Positions 1 through 7,839 of a DNA stretch of 12,777 nt are shown one piece after another. Position numbers and translations under genes: made by a program. Origin of the DNA: Leptotrichiaceae bacterium (GTDB taxonomy: Bacteria; Fusobacteriota; Fusobacteriia; Fusobacteriales; Leptotrichiaceae); assembly GCA_030532815.1 (NCBI GenBank), contig JAUNKI010000043.1, positions 1-12,777 on the forward strand, read 5' to 3'. How positions within the stretch are numbered: position 1 is the first letter of the stretch; every line of letters begins with the position of its first letter. Under the pieces are notes generated by a model. That model was not told the DNA's origin, did not search any database, and worked only from the letters and a program-made list of their open reading frames with translations.

Positions 1-180
1 ATTTTTTTCATTATTTATATTCAAAATTATACATTTATTTTCAAAATAAAGCAAGAGATATTTTGAAAATTCAAATAAAATTAAATATATTTTTAATATT
101 TACTTTTATTAAATATCCATAATTAACTTAACGAATTTACTAACATATTCAGTTTTAATAATTTAAAATATTCATTATAT
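1..180. other. AT-rich gene-free stretch downstream of glgP
   Basis: Very AT-rich DNA beyond the glgP terminator. I see no reading frame with a ribosome binding site, no tRNA-like structure and no repeat array. The only ordered element is the perfect inverted repeat at 37-70, listed separately. The neighbouring gene to the left lies outside the window. Confidence 0.6.
37..70. repeat. Perfect 12-base inverted repeat
   Basis: ATTTTCAAAATA (37-48) is followed by a 10-base spacer and its exact complement TATTTTGAAAAT (59-70). There is no T-run on either side that would make it a good terminator, so it may be an AT-rich operator-like site or a weak hairpin. The half-site resembles the stem at 4387-4408. 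In DNA this AT-rich, chance is a real alternative. Confidence 0.4.
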
Positions 181-181
181 T

Positions 182-212
182 AAAAAAATATGAGGGCAAT
201 AGCGAACCCTCA
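182..212 (-). terminator. Rho-independent terminator of glgP
   Basis: On the minus strand, ATGAGGG (206-212), a 10-base loop and CCCTCAT (190-196) form a 7-bp stem followed directly by a run of seven T (182-188). It starts 8 bases after the glgP stop codon. A T/A run also lies on the other side of the stem, so it could work on transcripts arriving from the left as well. Confidence 0.9.
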
Positions 213-220
213 TTTTTTTA

Positions 221-2683
221 TTAATCTATATAATCTTCAACTTTAACAGAATGTATATTCCATATATCTTTTGCATACTCCATTATTGTTCTATCAGAGC
301 TGAATTTACCTGCATTTGCTATATTTTTAAGCATTTTCTGTGCCCATTTTCTTTTGTCCTTATATGCTTTTTGCAGTTCCGTCTGTGCATTTCTGTATGA
401 TGAAAAATCCCTTAACACAAAATATACATCCGGTCTTCCTCCATCTGCCCCGTACAATAGAGATGACTGAAGTTCCTTAAATATTCCTGTGTGATTGTCA
501 TCGTATGTTCCGTCTGAAAGCTGGTCTATAATTTTCTGTAACCCTTCAACTACATTGTATTCTTCAAGAGGATTGTACTTTCCGTAAACTTCCAGTCTTG
601 CAACTTCATCTGCCTTAAGACCGAATATAAATGCATTTTCCTCGCCCGCTTCTTCAACGATTTCTACATTTGCACCATCCAGAGTCCCTATAGTTATCGC
701 ACCATTCAACATAAATTTCATATTTCCTGTTCCTGAAGCTTCCTTACTTGCAGTGGAAATCTGCTCTGAAACATCTGCTGCAGGAAATATTTTTTCAGCG
801 AGAGATACTCTGTAATTTTCAAGAAATACCACTTTTATTTTCCCGTTAATATCCGTATCATTATTCACTTTTTCTGCAACCGAATTGATTAATTTTATTA
901 TTCCTTTTGCCCTTCTGTATCCGGCAGCGGCTTTTGCACCGAAAATAAATGTTCTCGGCTCTATATCAAGTAATGGATTTTCTTTCAGTTTATTGTATAA
1001 ATCCATTATATGCAGAATGTTAAGAAACTGCCTTTTATATTCGTGAAGCCTTTTTACCTGTACATCGAATATGGAATCGGGATTTACGTCAATTCCCGTT
1101 GTTTCTTTTATATATTCAGTCAACTTCTGTTTATTACGCAGTTTTATTTCACTCAGTCTGTTAAGTACGCTGTCATCTTCCATATACTGTTCCAATTTTT
1201 TCAATTCATACAAATCAGTAATCCATTTATCTCCTATGAGCCCCGTAATTAAGTCCGCCAGTTCAGGATTTGACTTTAACAGCCACCTTCTCTGGGTAAT
1301 TCCGTTCGTTTTATTTTGAAACTTTTCAGGATAAAGTTCATACCATTCCTTAAGCTCTGAATTTTTAAGAATTTCCGTGTGCAGAGCTGCAACTCCGTTT
1401 ACAGTATGTGAACCTACTATTGCAAGCCATGCCATTCTTATCTGTCCGTTTCCTATAATGAACATATTCTGTTTTTTCTGCCAGTCATCGGGGTATTTTT
1501 CATTCAGTTCCTCCATAAACCTTCTGTTTATCTCCTCTACTATCTGATATGTTCTCGGCAGTAATGGCTGAAACAGTGAAATTTCCCATTTTTCCAAAGC
1601 TTCGGATAAAATTGTATGATTCGTATATGAAAATACATTTTTACATATATTCCATGCTTCTCCCCAGTTAAGTTTTTCATAATCAAGAAAAATTCTCATT
1701 AATTCAGGTATTGCCACTACAGGATGAGTGTCATTCAGCTGTATCGCCACTTTTTCATGAAACTTTGAAAAATCATTTCCGTACAGTGATTTATATCTTC
1801 TCACTATATCCTGTAACGATGCTGAAGTAAAGAAAAACTGCTGTTTCAGTCTTAACAGTTTACCGTCTTTTTCAGTATCGTTCGGATACAGTACTCTGGA
1901 TATATCTTCAGCTTGAACCGCATTTTCAGATGCAAGCAGATATTTCTGATCATTGAAAAGTTTCAAATCAAACCCTTCAGGAGATCTCGCTTCCCACAAT
2001 CTCAAAGTATTTACCGTATCATTTCCGTAACCTATAATAGGTACGTCATAAGCTACGGCATTGACATTTTCAGTATTGACTCTTTTAAAATATTCCTTGC
2101 CTACTTCATCTCTGTGGACCTCTATCTGTCCACCGAATTTTACTTCAAAAACCCTGTCCATTCTCTTTATCGACCATGGGTCTCCGAATTTCGTCCAATC
2201 ATCAGGATATTCTACCTGAAAGCCGTTTTCTATCCTTTGATCGAACATTCCGTATTTATATCTCAAGCCGTATCCGTTTCCCGGAAGCTCAAGAGTTGCA
2301 AGAGAATCAAGAAAACATGCCGCAAGTCTTCCCAATCCTCCGTTTCCCAATCCTGCATCAATTTCCCGATCTTCTATTTTGTTAATATCTACTCCAAGTT
2401 CCTCAAGTGTTTCCCTTACTGCATCATTTATCTGTAAATTAATCAGATTATTCCCCAAATATCTCCCCATCAGAAATTCTGCAGAAAAGTAATACATCTG
2501 TTTTACCTGTTTTTTTGCATAAGTTTTTTTTGTGTTGTACCAATTTTCAACTATATAGTCAAGAGTGGCTCTTGATACGGCATAATATATTTCATATTCA
2601 TGAGCTTCTTCTATTGTTTTTCCGTATTGCCGTCTCAGTTTTCTGAGAATACTGTCTTTTAATTGAGATCTATCAATCTTCAT
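221..2683 (-). CDS. glgP: Glycogen/maltodextrin phosphorylase
   Basis: Cytoplasmic glycosyltransferase family 35 enzyme (EC 2.4.1.1) that phosphorolyses alpha-1,4-glucans and releases glucose 1-phosphate. The 820-residue length matches bacterial phosphorylases. Visible signatures are the N-terminal YYFSAEFLMGR block (residues 64-74), the glycine-rich GLGNGGLGRLAACFLDS (111-127), NDTHP (317-321, the active-site histidine region), RLHEYKRQ (545-552), and the PLP-lysine motif EASGTGNMKF with Lys656 as the predicted Schiff-base residue. The ATG is preceded by AGGAGG four bases upstream, which fixes the start. The gene is monocistronic, with a promoter at 2749-2777 and a terminator at 182-212. No other glycogen genes are in the window. 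Its cofactor is made by the adjacent pdxS-pdxT pair; this may be chance. GlgP and MalP cannot be told apart by eye. Confidence 0.95.
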   Translation of the reverse strand: MKIDRSQLKDSILRKLRRQYGKTIEEAHEYEIYYAVSRATLDYIVENWYNTKKTYAKKQVKQMYYFSAEFLMGRYLGNNLINLQINDAVRETLEELGVDINKIEDREIDAGLGNGGLGRLAACFLDSLATLELPGNGYGLRYKYGMFDQRIENGFQVEYPDDWTKFGDPWSIKRMDRVFEVKFGGQIEVHRDEVGKEYFKRVNTENVNAVAYDVPIIGYGNDTVNTLRLWEARSPEGFDLKLFNDQKYLLASENAVQAEDISRVLYPNDTEKDGKLLRLKQQFFFTSASLQDIVRRYKSLYGNDFSKFHEKVAIQLNDTHPVVAIPELMRIFLDYEKLNWGEAWNICKNVFSYTNHTILSEALEKWEISLFQPLLPRTYQIVEEINRRFMEELNEKYPDDWQKKQNMFIIGNGQIRMAWLAIVGSHTVNGVAALHTEILKNSELKEWYELYPEKFQNKTNGITQRRWLLKSNPELADLITGLIGDKWITDLYELKKLEQYMEDDSVLNRLSEIKLRNKQKLTEYIKETTGIDVNPDSIFDVQVKRLHEYKRQFLNILHIMDLYNKLKENPLLDIEPRTFIFGAKAAAGYRRAKGIIKLINSVAEKVNNDTDINGKIKVVFLENYRVSLAEKIFPAADVSEQISTASKEASGTGNMKFMLNGAITIGTLDGANVEIVEEAGEENAFIFGLKADEVARLEVYGKYNPLEEYNVVEGLQKIIDQLSDGTYDDNHTGIFKELQSSLLYGADGGRPDVYFVLRDFSSYRNAQTELQKAYKDKRKWAQKMLKNIANAGKFSSDRTIMEYAKDIWNIHSVKVEDYID

Positions 2684-2748
2684 CTTTCCTCCTATTTCCT
2701 TCTGAAATCTTTTCTTTAAATTCTGTATATATTTTTTGTTATTGTGAT

Positions 2749-2777
2749 ATTATACACATTTTTCATAAATTTTTCCA
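2749..2777 (-). promoter_or_regulatory. Predicted sigma-70-type promoter of glgP
   Basis: Minus strand TGGAAA (2777-2772), a 17-base spacer and a perfect TATAAT (2754-2749). The -35 box matches four of six consensus bases. Transcription would start near 2742, giving a leader of about 60 bases that ends in the AGGAGG ribosome binding site. I see no clear terminator for pdxT between 2816 and this site, so some readthrough from pdxT into glgP is possible. Confidence 0.6.
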
Positions 2778-2816
2778 TATTTTTATTTACTATATTCAGG
2801 AAAATCTAAAATATTC

Positions 2817-3401
2817 TTATTTTTTCAGTGTATAATTCTTACACATTTTCAGAAAATATTCATGAATTTTCGTATCGTTATTCAATTCAGGATGATAGGA
2901 AGTAACTAAAATATTATTCTGGCATGCAGCAACAATATTACCGTCAACTTCAGAAAGAATTTCCACATTTTCTCCTGCCTCTGTAATAAACGGTGCACGG
3001 ATAAATGTCATAGGTACAACGCCTACATACTTAAATTCACTTTCGGTAAAGAAACTTCCTAACTGCCTTCCGTAGGCATTTCTCTTTACTTTAATGTCCA
3101 TCAATCCGAAATGTTTTGCAGTATCATTTTCAATTTCCCGTGCAAGCAGAATTAATCCCGCACAAGTGCCGAAAACAGGCAGTCCTTCTGAAATCATTTC
3201 CTTAATAATTTCAAATAAGTTCAAATCATGAAGGAGTTTTCCCATTACGGTACTTTCTCCTCCGGGTAAAATCAGACCGTTAATAATATTACCTTCCAAA
3301 TCTTTTCTTTTCCGTATCTGTATCGTTTCGACATTCAAATTTCCGAGAATTTTTTCATGTTCTGCAAAAGCTCCCTGTAAAGCTAAAACACCTATTTTCA
3401 T
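2817..3401 (-). CDS. pdxT: Pyridoxal 5'-phosphate synthase glutaminase subunit PdxT
   Basis: Class I glutamine amidotransferase subunit of the DXP-independent PLP synthase (EC 4.3.3.6 with glutaminase 3.5.1.2). It hydrolyses glutamine and passes ammonia to PdxS. The 194 residues match the family length. Motifs seen: N-terminal [15 protein letters not shown], the oxyanion strand LPGGEST (45-51), the nucleophile Cys80 in [10 protein letters not shown], the RAPFI segment (135-139), and the catalytic His170 and Glu172 in SYHPEL. The start codon overlaps the pdxS stop as TAATG, so translation is probably coupled; an AGAGGA ribosome binding site lies inside the last pdxS codons. All catalytic residues are present and nothing looks truncated. 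Confidence 0.96.
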   Translation of the reverse strand: MKIGVLALQGAFAEHEKILGNLNVETIQIRKRKDLEGNIINGLILPGGESTVMGKLLHDLNLFEIIKEMISEGLPVFGTCAGLILLAREIENDTAKHFGLMDIKVKRNAYGRQLGSFFTESEFKYVGVVPMTFIRAPFITEAGENVEILSEVDGNIVAACQNNILVTSYHPELNNDTKIHEYFLKMCKNYTLKK

Positions 3402-4276
3402 TATTTTCCTCTTTCAGCCATCAGCAATTGAATTTCACTTTCATTAATGCCGACCATGGCTTCTCCGAGATTTTCGGAAATTTCTGCCAGTATTTTCGGA
3501 TCATTGTAATTTGTTACCGCTTTTACAATAGCCTGAGCTCTTTTTACGGGATCTCCCGATTTAAAAATACCCGAACCTACAAATACTCCTTCAGCTCCAA
3601 GCTGCATCATCAATGCGGCATCAGCAGGAGTCGCCACACCTCCCGCAGCAAAGTTTACAACAGGAAGTTTACCGTTCTTATGAACAAATATAACGAGTTC
3701 AAGAGGTACCTGAAGTTCCTTTGCAGTAAAATAAAGCTCATCTTCTCTCATATTCTGTATTCTTCTTATTTCCTGATTCATCATTCGCATATGTCTGACA
3801 GCCTGAACAATATCCCCTGTTCCGGGTTCTCCTTTTGTCCTTATCATCGAAGCTCCTTCGGCTATACGTCTTAATGCCTCTCCCAAATCCTTTGCACCGC
3901 ATACGAAAGGTACCTTAAATTTTTTCTTATCAACATGAAATTTATCATCAGCAGGAGACAGAACTTCACTTTCATCAATATAATCAATTTCAATGGCTTC
4001 CAAAATCTGAGCTTCTACAAAATGCCCTATTCTTACCTTTGCCATTACCGGAATTGAAACAGCTTCCTGTATGCTTTTAATCATTTTAGGATCACTCATT
4101 CTTGAAACTCCCCCTACCGCCCTTATGTCCGCAGGTATTCTTTCTAATGCCATTACGGCTGCTGCTCCCGCACTCTGAGCAATTTCAGCCTGTTCAGGTG
4201 TTGAAACATCCATAATAACTCCGCCTTTTAGCATCTGTGCAAGATTTTTGTTCAATTCGTATCTAGTTTCAGACAT
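3401..4276 (-). CDS. pdxS: Pyridoxal 5'-phosphate synthase lyase subunit PdxS
   Basis: Builds PLP from ribose 5-phosphate, glyceraldehyde 3-phosphate and ammonia supplied by PdxT; family members form a (beta/alpha)8-barrel dodecamer in the cytosol. Numbered from the chosen start (291 residues, normal for the family), visible landmarks are [14 protein letters not shown] with Asp23, [18 protein letters not shown] (44-61), VMAKVRIGH with Lys80 (the substrate-binding lysine, Lys81 in Bacillus), CGAKDLGEA (126-134), RTKGEPGTG with the second lysine Lys148, and [20 protein letters not shown] near the phosphate site. I chose the ATG at 4276 because AAGGAG lies 10 bases upstream and the protein then begins [14 protein letters not shown], as in homologues. 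An in-frame TTG at 4342 would add 22 residues but overlaps the -35 box of the promoter, so it is rejected. Confidence 0.96.
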   Translation of the reverse strand: MSETRYELNKNLAQMLKGGVIMDVSTPEQAEIAQSAGAAAVMALERIPADIRAVGGVSRMSDPKMIKSIQEAVSIPVMAKVRIGHFVEAQILEAIEIDYIDESEVLSPADDKFHVDKKKFKVPFVCGAKDLGEALRRIAEGASMIRTKGEPGTGDIVQAVRHMRMMNQEIRRIQNMREDELYFTAKELQVPLELVIFVHKNGKLPVVNFAAGGVATPADAALMMQLGAEGVFVGSGIFKSGDPVKRAQAIVKAVTNYNDPKILAEISENLGEAMVGINESEIQLLMAERGK

Positions 4277-4313
4277 AAAAAACCAACTCCTTAAAAAATA
4301 AATTTTATATATT

Positions 4314-4342
4314 ATTATATTGCTTAATTCTGATTTTTTCAA
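4314..4342 (-). promoter_or_regulatory. Predicted sigma-70-type promoter of pdxST
   Basis: Minus strand TTGAAA (4342-4337), a spacer of exactly 17 bases and a perfect TATAAT (4319-4314). Predicted transcription starts about 30 bases before the pdxS ATG. That leaves room for the AAGGAG site but not for a riboswitch. I see no PdxR (MocR-family) gene in the window. Confidence 0.8.
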
Positions 4343-4380
4343 ATTAAAATTATTGTGTCTTTATCATTAATTTACAGTGT

Positions 4381-4408
4381 AAAAAGAATTTTCAAAATAT
4401 TGAAAATT
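4381..4408 (-). terminator. Probable terminator after the TrmB-family gene
   Basis: Minus strand AATTTTCAA (4408-4400), a 4-base loop and TTGAAAATT (4395-4387) form a perfect 9-bp stem followed by CTTTTT (4386-4381). It begins 6 bases after the stop codon of the upstream gene and lies upstream of the pdxS promoter. The stem has only one G-C pair, so termination may be weak. Confidence 0.55.
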
Positions 4409-4413
4409 TTCTA

Positions 4414-5253
4414 TTACTTTATATTTTTCCTATTTTTTTCGAAAACCGTGTCCAGAACGGTTTCCTCCAATATTTCATCCCCGTACACTCTTTCTATTTT
4501 GTTTATGTATATATTATCATGAATATTTTCCGCCATTATTTTTACGAGAAATCTGTTTTCAGTAAACAGACCTGCAAAGTTTCCTCCTGTCTCTTCGCAG
4601 GAAAATCCTGTAACCATATCGGAAACTATAATAATTTCCTTTTGTCCGTTTTTCGGATAAAATCTGCTGTTTGCATTATATATTTTAAGGTTGTACATGT
4701 TATAGTTTTCAAATATATTTCCCGATTCGCTTATCTCCTTATTAAAGTCAACTATTATTTCTCCGTAGTTAAATACAAATATTTTTATTCCGGTTTTTAC
4801 GGCTTTTAAGATTTCTTCCCTGAACATGTGAATGTCAATATTCGTACTCATATATATTTCATTTGAAGCTCCTGTTATTATTTCCTTAATTTTTAAAATA
4901 AGACTTTTTTCCGTATATAATTTGTAACTTCTTGTTTTTTCTGATTTACTTTTTATTTTTAAAAATTCTTTTTCAAGAAATTCAGCTTTATTCTGCCATT
5001 CTTCCTTCAGTTTTGAAATTATTTCTAAAGGTTCGGCTGCCATATAGTTTTTTTTGTCTTCTTCTGTAGGAACTATATAGACATAGCCGCTGTCACATAA
5101 TTTTTCAAGGGCATTGTAAACGGCACTTCTTGAAATATCCTTTTTTTTTGAAATCTGAGTTCCGTTTGACATGGGAGTTTTTAAAACTTCCATATACACT
5201 TCTGCTTCAATTTTTGAAAATCCGAATTTCTGCAATTCAGATATTATATCCAT
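4414..5253 (-). CDS. TrmB-family transcriptional regulator
   Basis: Predicted DNA-binding regulator of 279 residues. Residues 1-75 form a winged helix-turn-helix with the TrmB hallmark GFSKIEAEVYMEVLK (11-25), recognition helix SRSAVYNALEKL (41-52) and a wing at GYVYIVPTEEDKKNYMA. A charged helix (about 76-108), typical of the dimerising coiled coil, follows. Residues 110-250 resemble the phospholipase D-like effector region found in many TrmB proteins, but I see no HKD catalytic motif, so it is likely a sensor and not an enzyme. The known archaeal members sense sugars; the ligand here is unknown. It begins 12 bases after the dgt stop with an AGGAAAG ribosome binding site, so it is co-transcribed with dgt. 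Its targets could be dgt itself, pdxST immediately downstream, or unlinked genes. Confidence 0.85.
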   Translation of the reverse strand: MDIISELQKFGFSKIEAEVYMEVLKTPMSNGTQISKKKDISRSAVYNALEKLCDSGYVYIVPTEEDKKNYMAAEPLEIISKLKEEWQNKAEFLEKEFLKIKSKSEKTRSYKLYTEKSLILKIKEIITGASNEIYMSTNIDIHMFREEILKAVKTGIKIFVFNYGEIIVDFNKEISESGNIFENYNMYNLKIYNANSRFYPKNGQKEIIIVSDMVTGFSCEETGGNFAGLFTENRFLVKIMAENIHDNIYINKIERVYGDEILEETVLDTVFEKNRKNIK

Positions 5254-5265
5254 ATGCTTTCCTTT

Positions 5266-6813
5266 CTAATTAATTCCTGTCAGTTCCTGATACAAAGTTT
5301 TTATAAAACTGTCGGTCATTCCTGAAATATAGTCAGTTACGAGCATTAATCTCAAATACAGTTTATATCTGAAAATTTCTTTTTTTTCAGTATCCGGATC
5401 CATATTTTTCTGCTTTATACTATTTTCAAACAGTTCACTGTAATGTTTATAAATGTGTCTCTGATTTTCAGATATAATTGATATATATTTCGTATCAATC
5501 CCCGCCATTTTCTCTTCATAAGGCGTATCCCAGTACAAAACCGAACTGACAAAATTTGTTAAAAAATAATTTATTATATTGTTTGCCGCTATTTCCATTT
5601 TCAAAATTGCTTTTGACTCGAACACTTCCTTAAAAGCCAAGCCTTTCAGAACTTTCAGCAATTTTTCGGCTTCAGTCCCTTTAAACAGGTCATTTTTCAA
5701 CTCTCCGTTCATTATTAAATCATAGTTTTCAACAAATGAATTTACAACGGAACTTATAAATATTCCCTGTATGGATACTATCCATCTCTGTACGGCATAC
5801 AACTCAGGGCTGTCGTATTTCTTTCTTTTGGCATCTTCCTTGTATTTTATAAGATTTTTGTATAATCTTTCATCTTCAGGCACATTTTTCCTTAAACTTT
5901 CTATTAAATTTTCAAAAGAGATAAATCCCTTTTTCATTCCGTCTTCAATATCGGCAGTACAGTAAGCTATATCGTCGGCAGCTTCAAGGAGAAATGTCAG
6001 AGGATGTCTGTAAATTTCTCCTGTTTCACTGTTATAAGTTCCCGTACTTTTTACTATATTTTCAAACAGTTCTTTTTCAGAATAGTAGTAACCCATTTTT
6101 TTTGTTTTTATATCACCGCTGTTTTTATTAATATTTAATGAATCCACAGGATATTTTATAAGTGTATTCAATAATGCAAAAGTGAGGTTCATACCGTTTT
6201 CGTCCACTAAAAAATGAAGTTTGGAAACTACCCTTATTGCCTGTGCATTACCTTCAAAATTGACAAAATCACTGTACATCTGCCTATTCAGTATTTCACT
6301 CAGTTTCTTTTCCTTTCCTGTAATATCTTTCATTCTTATTTCTTCCAAATGCTTTATAAACCACGCCCTTATAGTATCTTCTCCGAAATGCCCGAAAGGA
6401 GGATTTCCTATATCATGTAAAAGTCCCGAACTTGCCAGTATATTAGTTATTCCTGTTGCTTCCTCATGACCGAAATCACTGTCCAGTTCTCGTTTTATCA
6501 TTTCATTGGCAACCGACTGTGCAAGGGATCTTGCAAAAGATGAAACCTCTATTGAATGAGTAAGTCTTGTACGTATAAAATCATTTTTTTCAAGGGGAAA
6601 AACCTGAGTTTTATCCTGTAAACGTCTGAAAGAAGCACTGCTTAATATTCTGTGATAATCTCTTTCAAAGTCACTTCTCAAATCACTGTATTTCTTTTTA
6701 CCGCTTTTTGTAAAATCTTCTTCCGGCTCCTGTCCTTTAAAGGTTCTACTGCTCCTCGGTCTCTGACTGTTTACCGAAAGCAGTTTTTTCCAATTCATTT
6801 TATATTTCTGCAT
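5266..6813 (-). CDS. dgt: Deoxyguanosinetriphosphate triphosphohydrolase (dGTPase)
   Basis: HD-superfamily enzyme (EC 3.1.5.1) that cleaves dGTP to deoxyguanosine and triphosphate and so sets the dNTP balance. Length 515 residues is close to the 505 of Escherichia coli Dgt. Visible features are RDYHRILSSASFRRLQDKTQV (51-71), the metal-binding residues His86 (RLTHSIEVSS), His133-Asp134 (LLHDIGNPPFGHFGE) and Asp280/Asp281 (LEAADDIAYCTADIEDG), and the family phrase FEGNAQAIR (187-195). The ATG follows AAAGGAG by 6 bases. The gene is separated from yggT by a MITE-like element (6842-6993) that removes any obvious native promoter. A weak TATAAT at 6833-6838 has no good -35, so expression may rely on readthrough from the pnp-pgsA-yggT operon. 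It is probably housekeeping, although some dGTPases deplete nucleotides in phage defence. Confidence 0.93.
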   Translation of the reverse strand: MQKYKMNWKKLLSVNSQRPRSSRTFKGQEPEEDFTKSGKKKYSDLRSDFERDYHRILSSASFRRLQDKTQVFPLEKNDFIRTRLTHSIEVSSFARSLAQSVANEMIKRELDSDFGHEEATGITNILASSGLLHDIGNPPFGHFGEDTIRAWFIKHLEEIRMKDITGKEKKLSEILNRQMYSDFVNFEGNAQAIRVVSKLHFLVDENGMNLTFALLNTLIKYPVDSLNINKNSGDIKTKKMGYYYSEKELFENIVKSTGTYNSETGEIYRHPLTFLLEAADDIAYCTADIEDGMKKGFISFENLIESLRKNVPEDERLYKNLIKYKEDAKRKKYDSPELYAVQRWIVSIQGIFISSVVNSFVENYDLIMNGELKNDLFKGTEAEKLLKVLKGLAFKEVFESKAILKMEIAANNIINYFLTNFVSSVLYWDTPYEEKMAGIDTKYISIISENQRHIYKHYSELFENSIKQKNMDPDTEKKEIFRYKLYLRLMLVTDYISGMTDSFIKTLYQELTGIN

Positions 6814-6841
6814 AATTTTCTCCTTTGCGGATTATATGAAA

Positions 6842-6993
6842 AAGAGACTGTTCCATAAGTTAAAAATTATTTTCAAACTATAAATAAATATATACTTTTA
6901 AAAATTATAAACCTTTTTTACTGATTTTATAAAAATAATAAATATATAGAATTTATGTTTCAACATATTTTCTGTCTTATGAAACAGCCCCTT
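6842..6993. mobile_element. MITE-like element between yggT and dgt
   Basis: A 152-base AT-rich element bounded by 18-base imperfect inverted repeats. AAGAGACTGTTCCATAAG (6842-6859) and the reverse complement of 6976-6993, AAGGGGCTGTTTCATAAG, match at 15 of 18 positions. It has no coding capacity. Its right edge abuts the yggT stop codon, and its left edge lies about 15 bases before the dgt ribosome binding site. The CTGTYYCATAA termini recall insertion-sequence ends, so it is probably a non-autonomous derivative. The family cannot be assigned without a database, and no clear target duplication was found. The reverse complement of its interior shares a GAAACATA-like patch with the element at 10208-10457. 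Confidence 0.65.
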
Positions 6994-7275
6994 TTATATA
7001 AACGGAATAAAAAGTTCTATTATTCCGAACAGTATTCCTCTTATTAATCTTAAAAGCATCATTGCTATTATAGGGGAAATATCAAGTGACATCCCTCCTA
7101 AAGGTACAATTATTCTAAGTTTATTTAAAAAAGGATCAGTTAACCTTCTTATAAAATTGAAAAAAGGTGAACGCCTGAAAGGATCAATCCATGACCCTAA
7201 AATATTCATTAACAGTATAAGATAACACAGTTGTATCAACTTATCCACTGTAGAGAATAAAACTGTTACAAACAT
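6994..7275 (-). CDS. YggT-family integral membrane protein
   Basis: Small membrane protein of 93 residues with two hydrophobic segments (about 8-28 and 66-92) flanking the family core. The core shows SWIDPFRRSPFFNFIRRLTDPFL and LRIIVPLGGMSLDISPIIAMMLL, that is, the conserved DPF, P-x-GG and D-x-SP positions of the YggT (YGGT) family. The function is not settled; members have been linked to osmotic stress, thylakoid or division-site organisation, and YlmG in Gram-positive bacteria belongs here. The ATG follows AAAGGAG at a normal distance, and the gene starts 18 bases after pgsA, so it is the third gene of the pnp operon. It is more often found beside division genes (ylm cluster) than beside pgsA. 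Confidence 0.9.
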   Translation of the reverse strand: MFVTVLFSTVDKLIQLCYLILLMNILGSWIDPFRRSPFFNFIRRLTDPFLNKLRIIVPLGGMSLDISPIIAMMLLRLIRGILFGIIELFIPFI

Positions 7276-7293
7276 CTTCTCTCCTTTAAAATT

Positions 7294-7839
7294 TTATTTG
7301 TTTAAAATATCTTTTGTTTTTAAAACATATTCCAATCCTGATATAACCGTTAAAACAAGAGGAACTATCAATAAAATATTATTCATTGTGTAACTCAGAG
7401 GAAAAAGTATAATTATTGTTAATGCTGTCATTTGAGCGGCTGTTTTCCATTTTCCCAGAGTTTCTGCGGCAATAACGGCTCCTTCAGAGGCGACTATTGC
7501 CCTCAATCCTGTTATCATAAGTTCTCTGAATATTATTATAAGAACTGCCCATAAGCTTATTTTGTTATACTTTACCAACACGGTCAAAGCTGATATAACC
7601 AGAATTTTATCAGCTAAAGGATCTATTAATTTACCCAGATTTGTTACAAGGTTATATTTTCTTGCAATATACCCGTCTAAATAATCAGTTACCGAAGCTC
7701 CCACAAATATTAGAAATGCCGATATCCTCATTAATACGGATAAAATTGTTCCATCAGTAGACAAGGCAATTCCGAATATGATTACAAAAGGAATTACCAG
7801 TATCATTCTTAACATAGCCAGTTTATTTGGCAGATTCAT
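7294..7839 (-). CDS. pgsA: CDP-diacylglycerol--glycerol-3-phosphate 3-phosphatidyltransferase
   Basis: Integral membrane enzyme (EC 2.7.8.5) that makes phosphatidylglycerophosphate, the committed step to phosphatidylglycerol and cardiolipin. The full CDP-alcohol phosphotransferase motif D-x2-D-G-x2-A-R-x8-G-x3-D-x3-D is present, from [12 protein letters not shown] through GKLIDPLAD (residues 52-77 counted from the chosen start), with several hydrophobic helices around it. I chose the ATG at 7839 (181 residues, [12 protein letters not shown]), which has GAAGAAGG eight bases upstream and matches the family N-terminus. A GTG at 7848 would add three residues, but the purine-rich site would then touch the start codon. 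The 5' end overlaps the pnp stop by 17 bases, so translation is probably coupled to pnp. Confidence 0.94.
   Translation of the reverse strand: MNLPNKLAMLRMILVIPFVIIFGIALSTDGTILSVLMRISAFLIFVGASVTDYLDGYIARKYNLVTNLGKLIDPLADKILVISALTVLVKYNKISLWAVLIIIFRELMITGLRAIVASEGAVIAAETLGKWKTAAQMTALTIIILFPLSYTMNNILLIVPLVLTVISGLEYVLKTKDILNK

Noticed and set aside
1913..2437. 174-codon open frame on the plus strand
   Set aside because: It lies entirely antisense within glgP, whose protein is conserved throughout. There is no ribosome binding site and no recognisable protein features; it is a shadow of the glgP codon pattern.
3428..3874. 148-codon open frame on the plus strand
   Set aside because: Antisense to pdxS, which shows all catalytic residues. 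Composition is typical of a shadow frame.
4277..4313. Riboswitch or attenuator in front of pdxS
   Set aside because: The predicted leader is only about 30 AT-rich bases, too short for a structured sensor, and shows no stable hairpin.
5266..6813. dgt as a dedicated phage-defence dGTPase
   Set aside because: The protein is a standard full-length Dgt located among housekeeping genes, not in a defence island. Nothing in the sequence favours a defence role over dNTP homeostasis.
6833..6838. TATAAT on the minus strand just upstream of dgt
   Set aside because: No acceptable -35 box occurs 16-18 bases upstream, and the predicted start would leave only about a dozen bases including the ribosome binding site. 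Kept only as a weak possibility.
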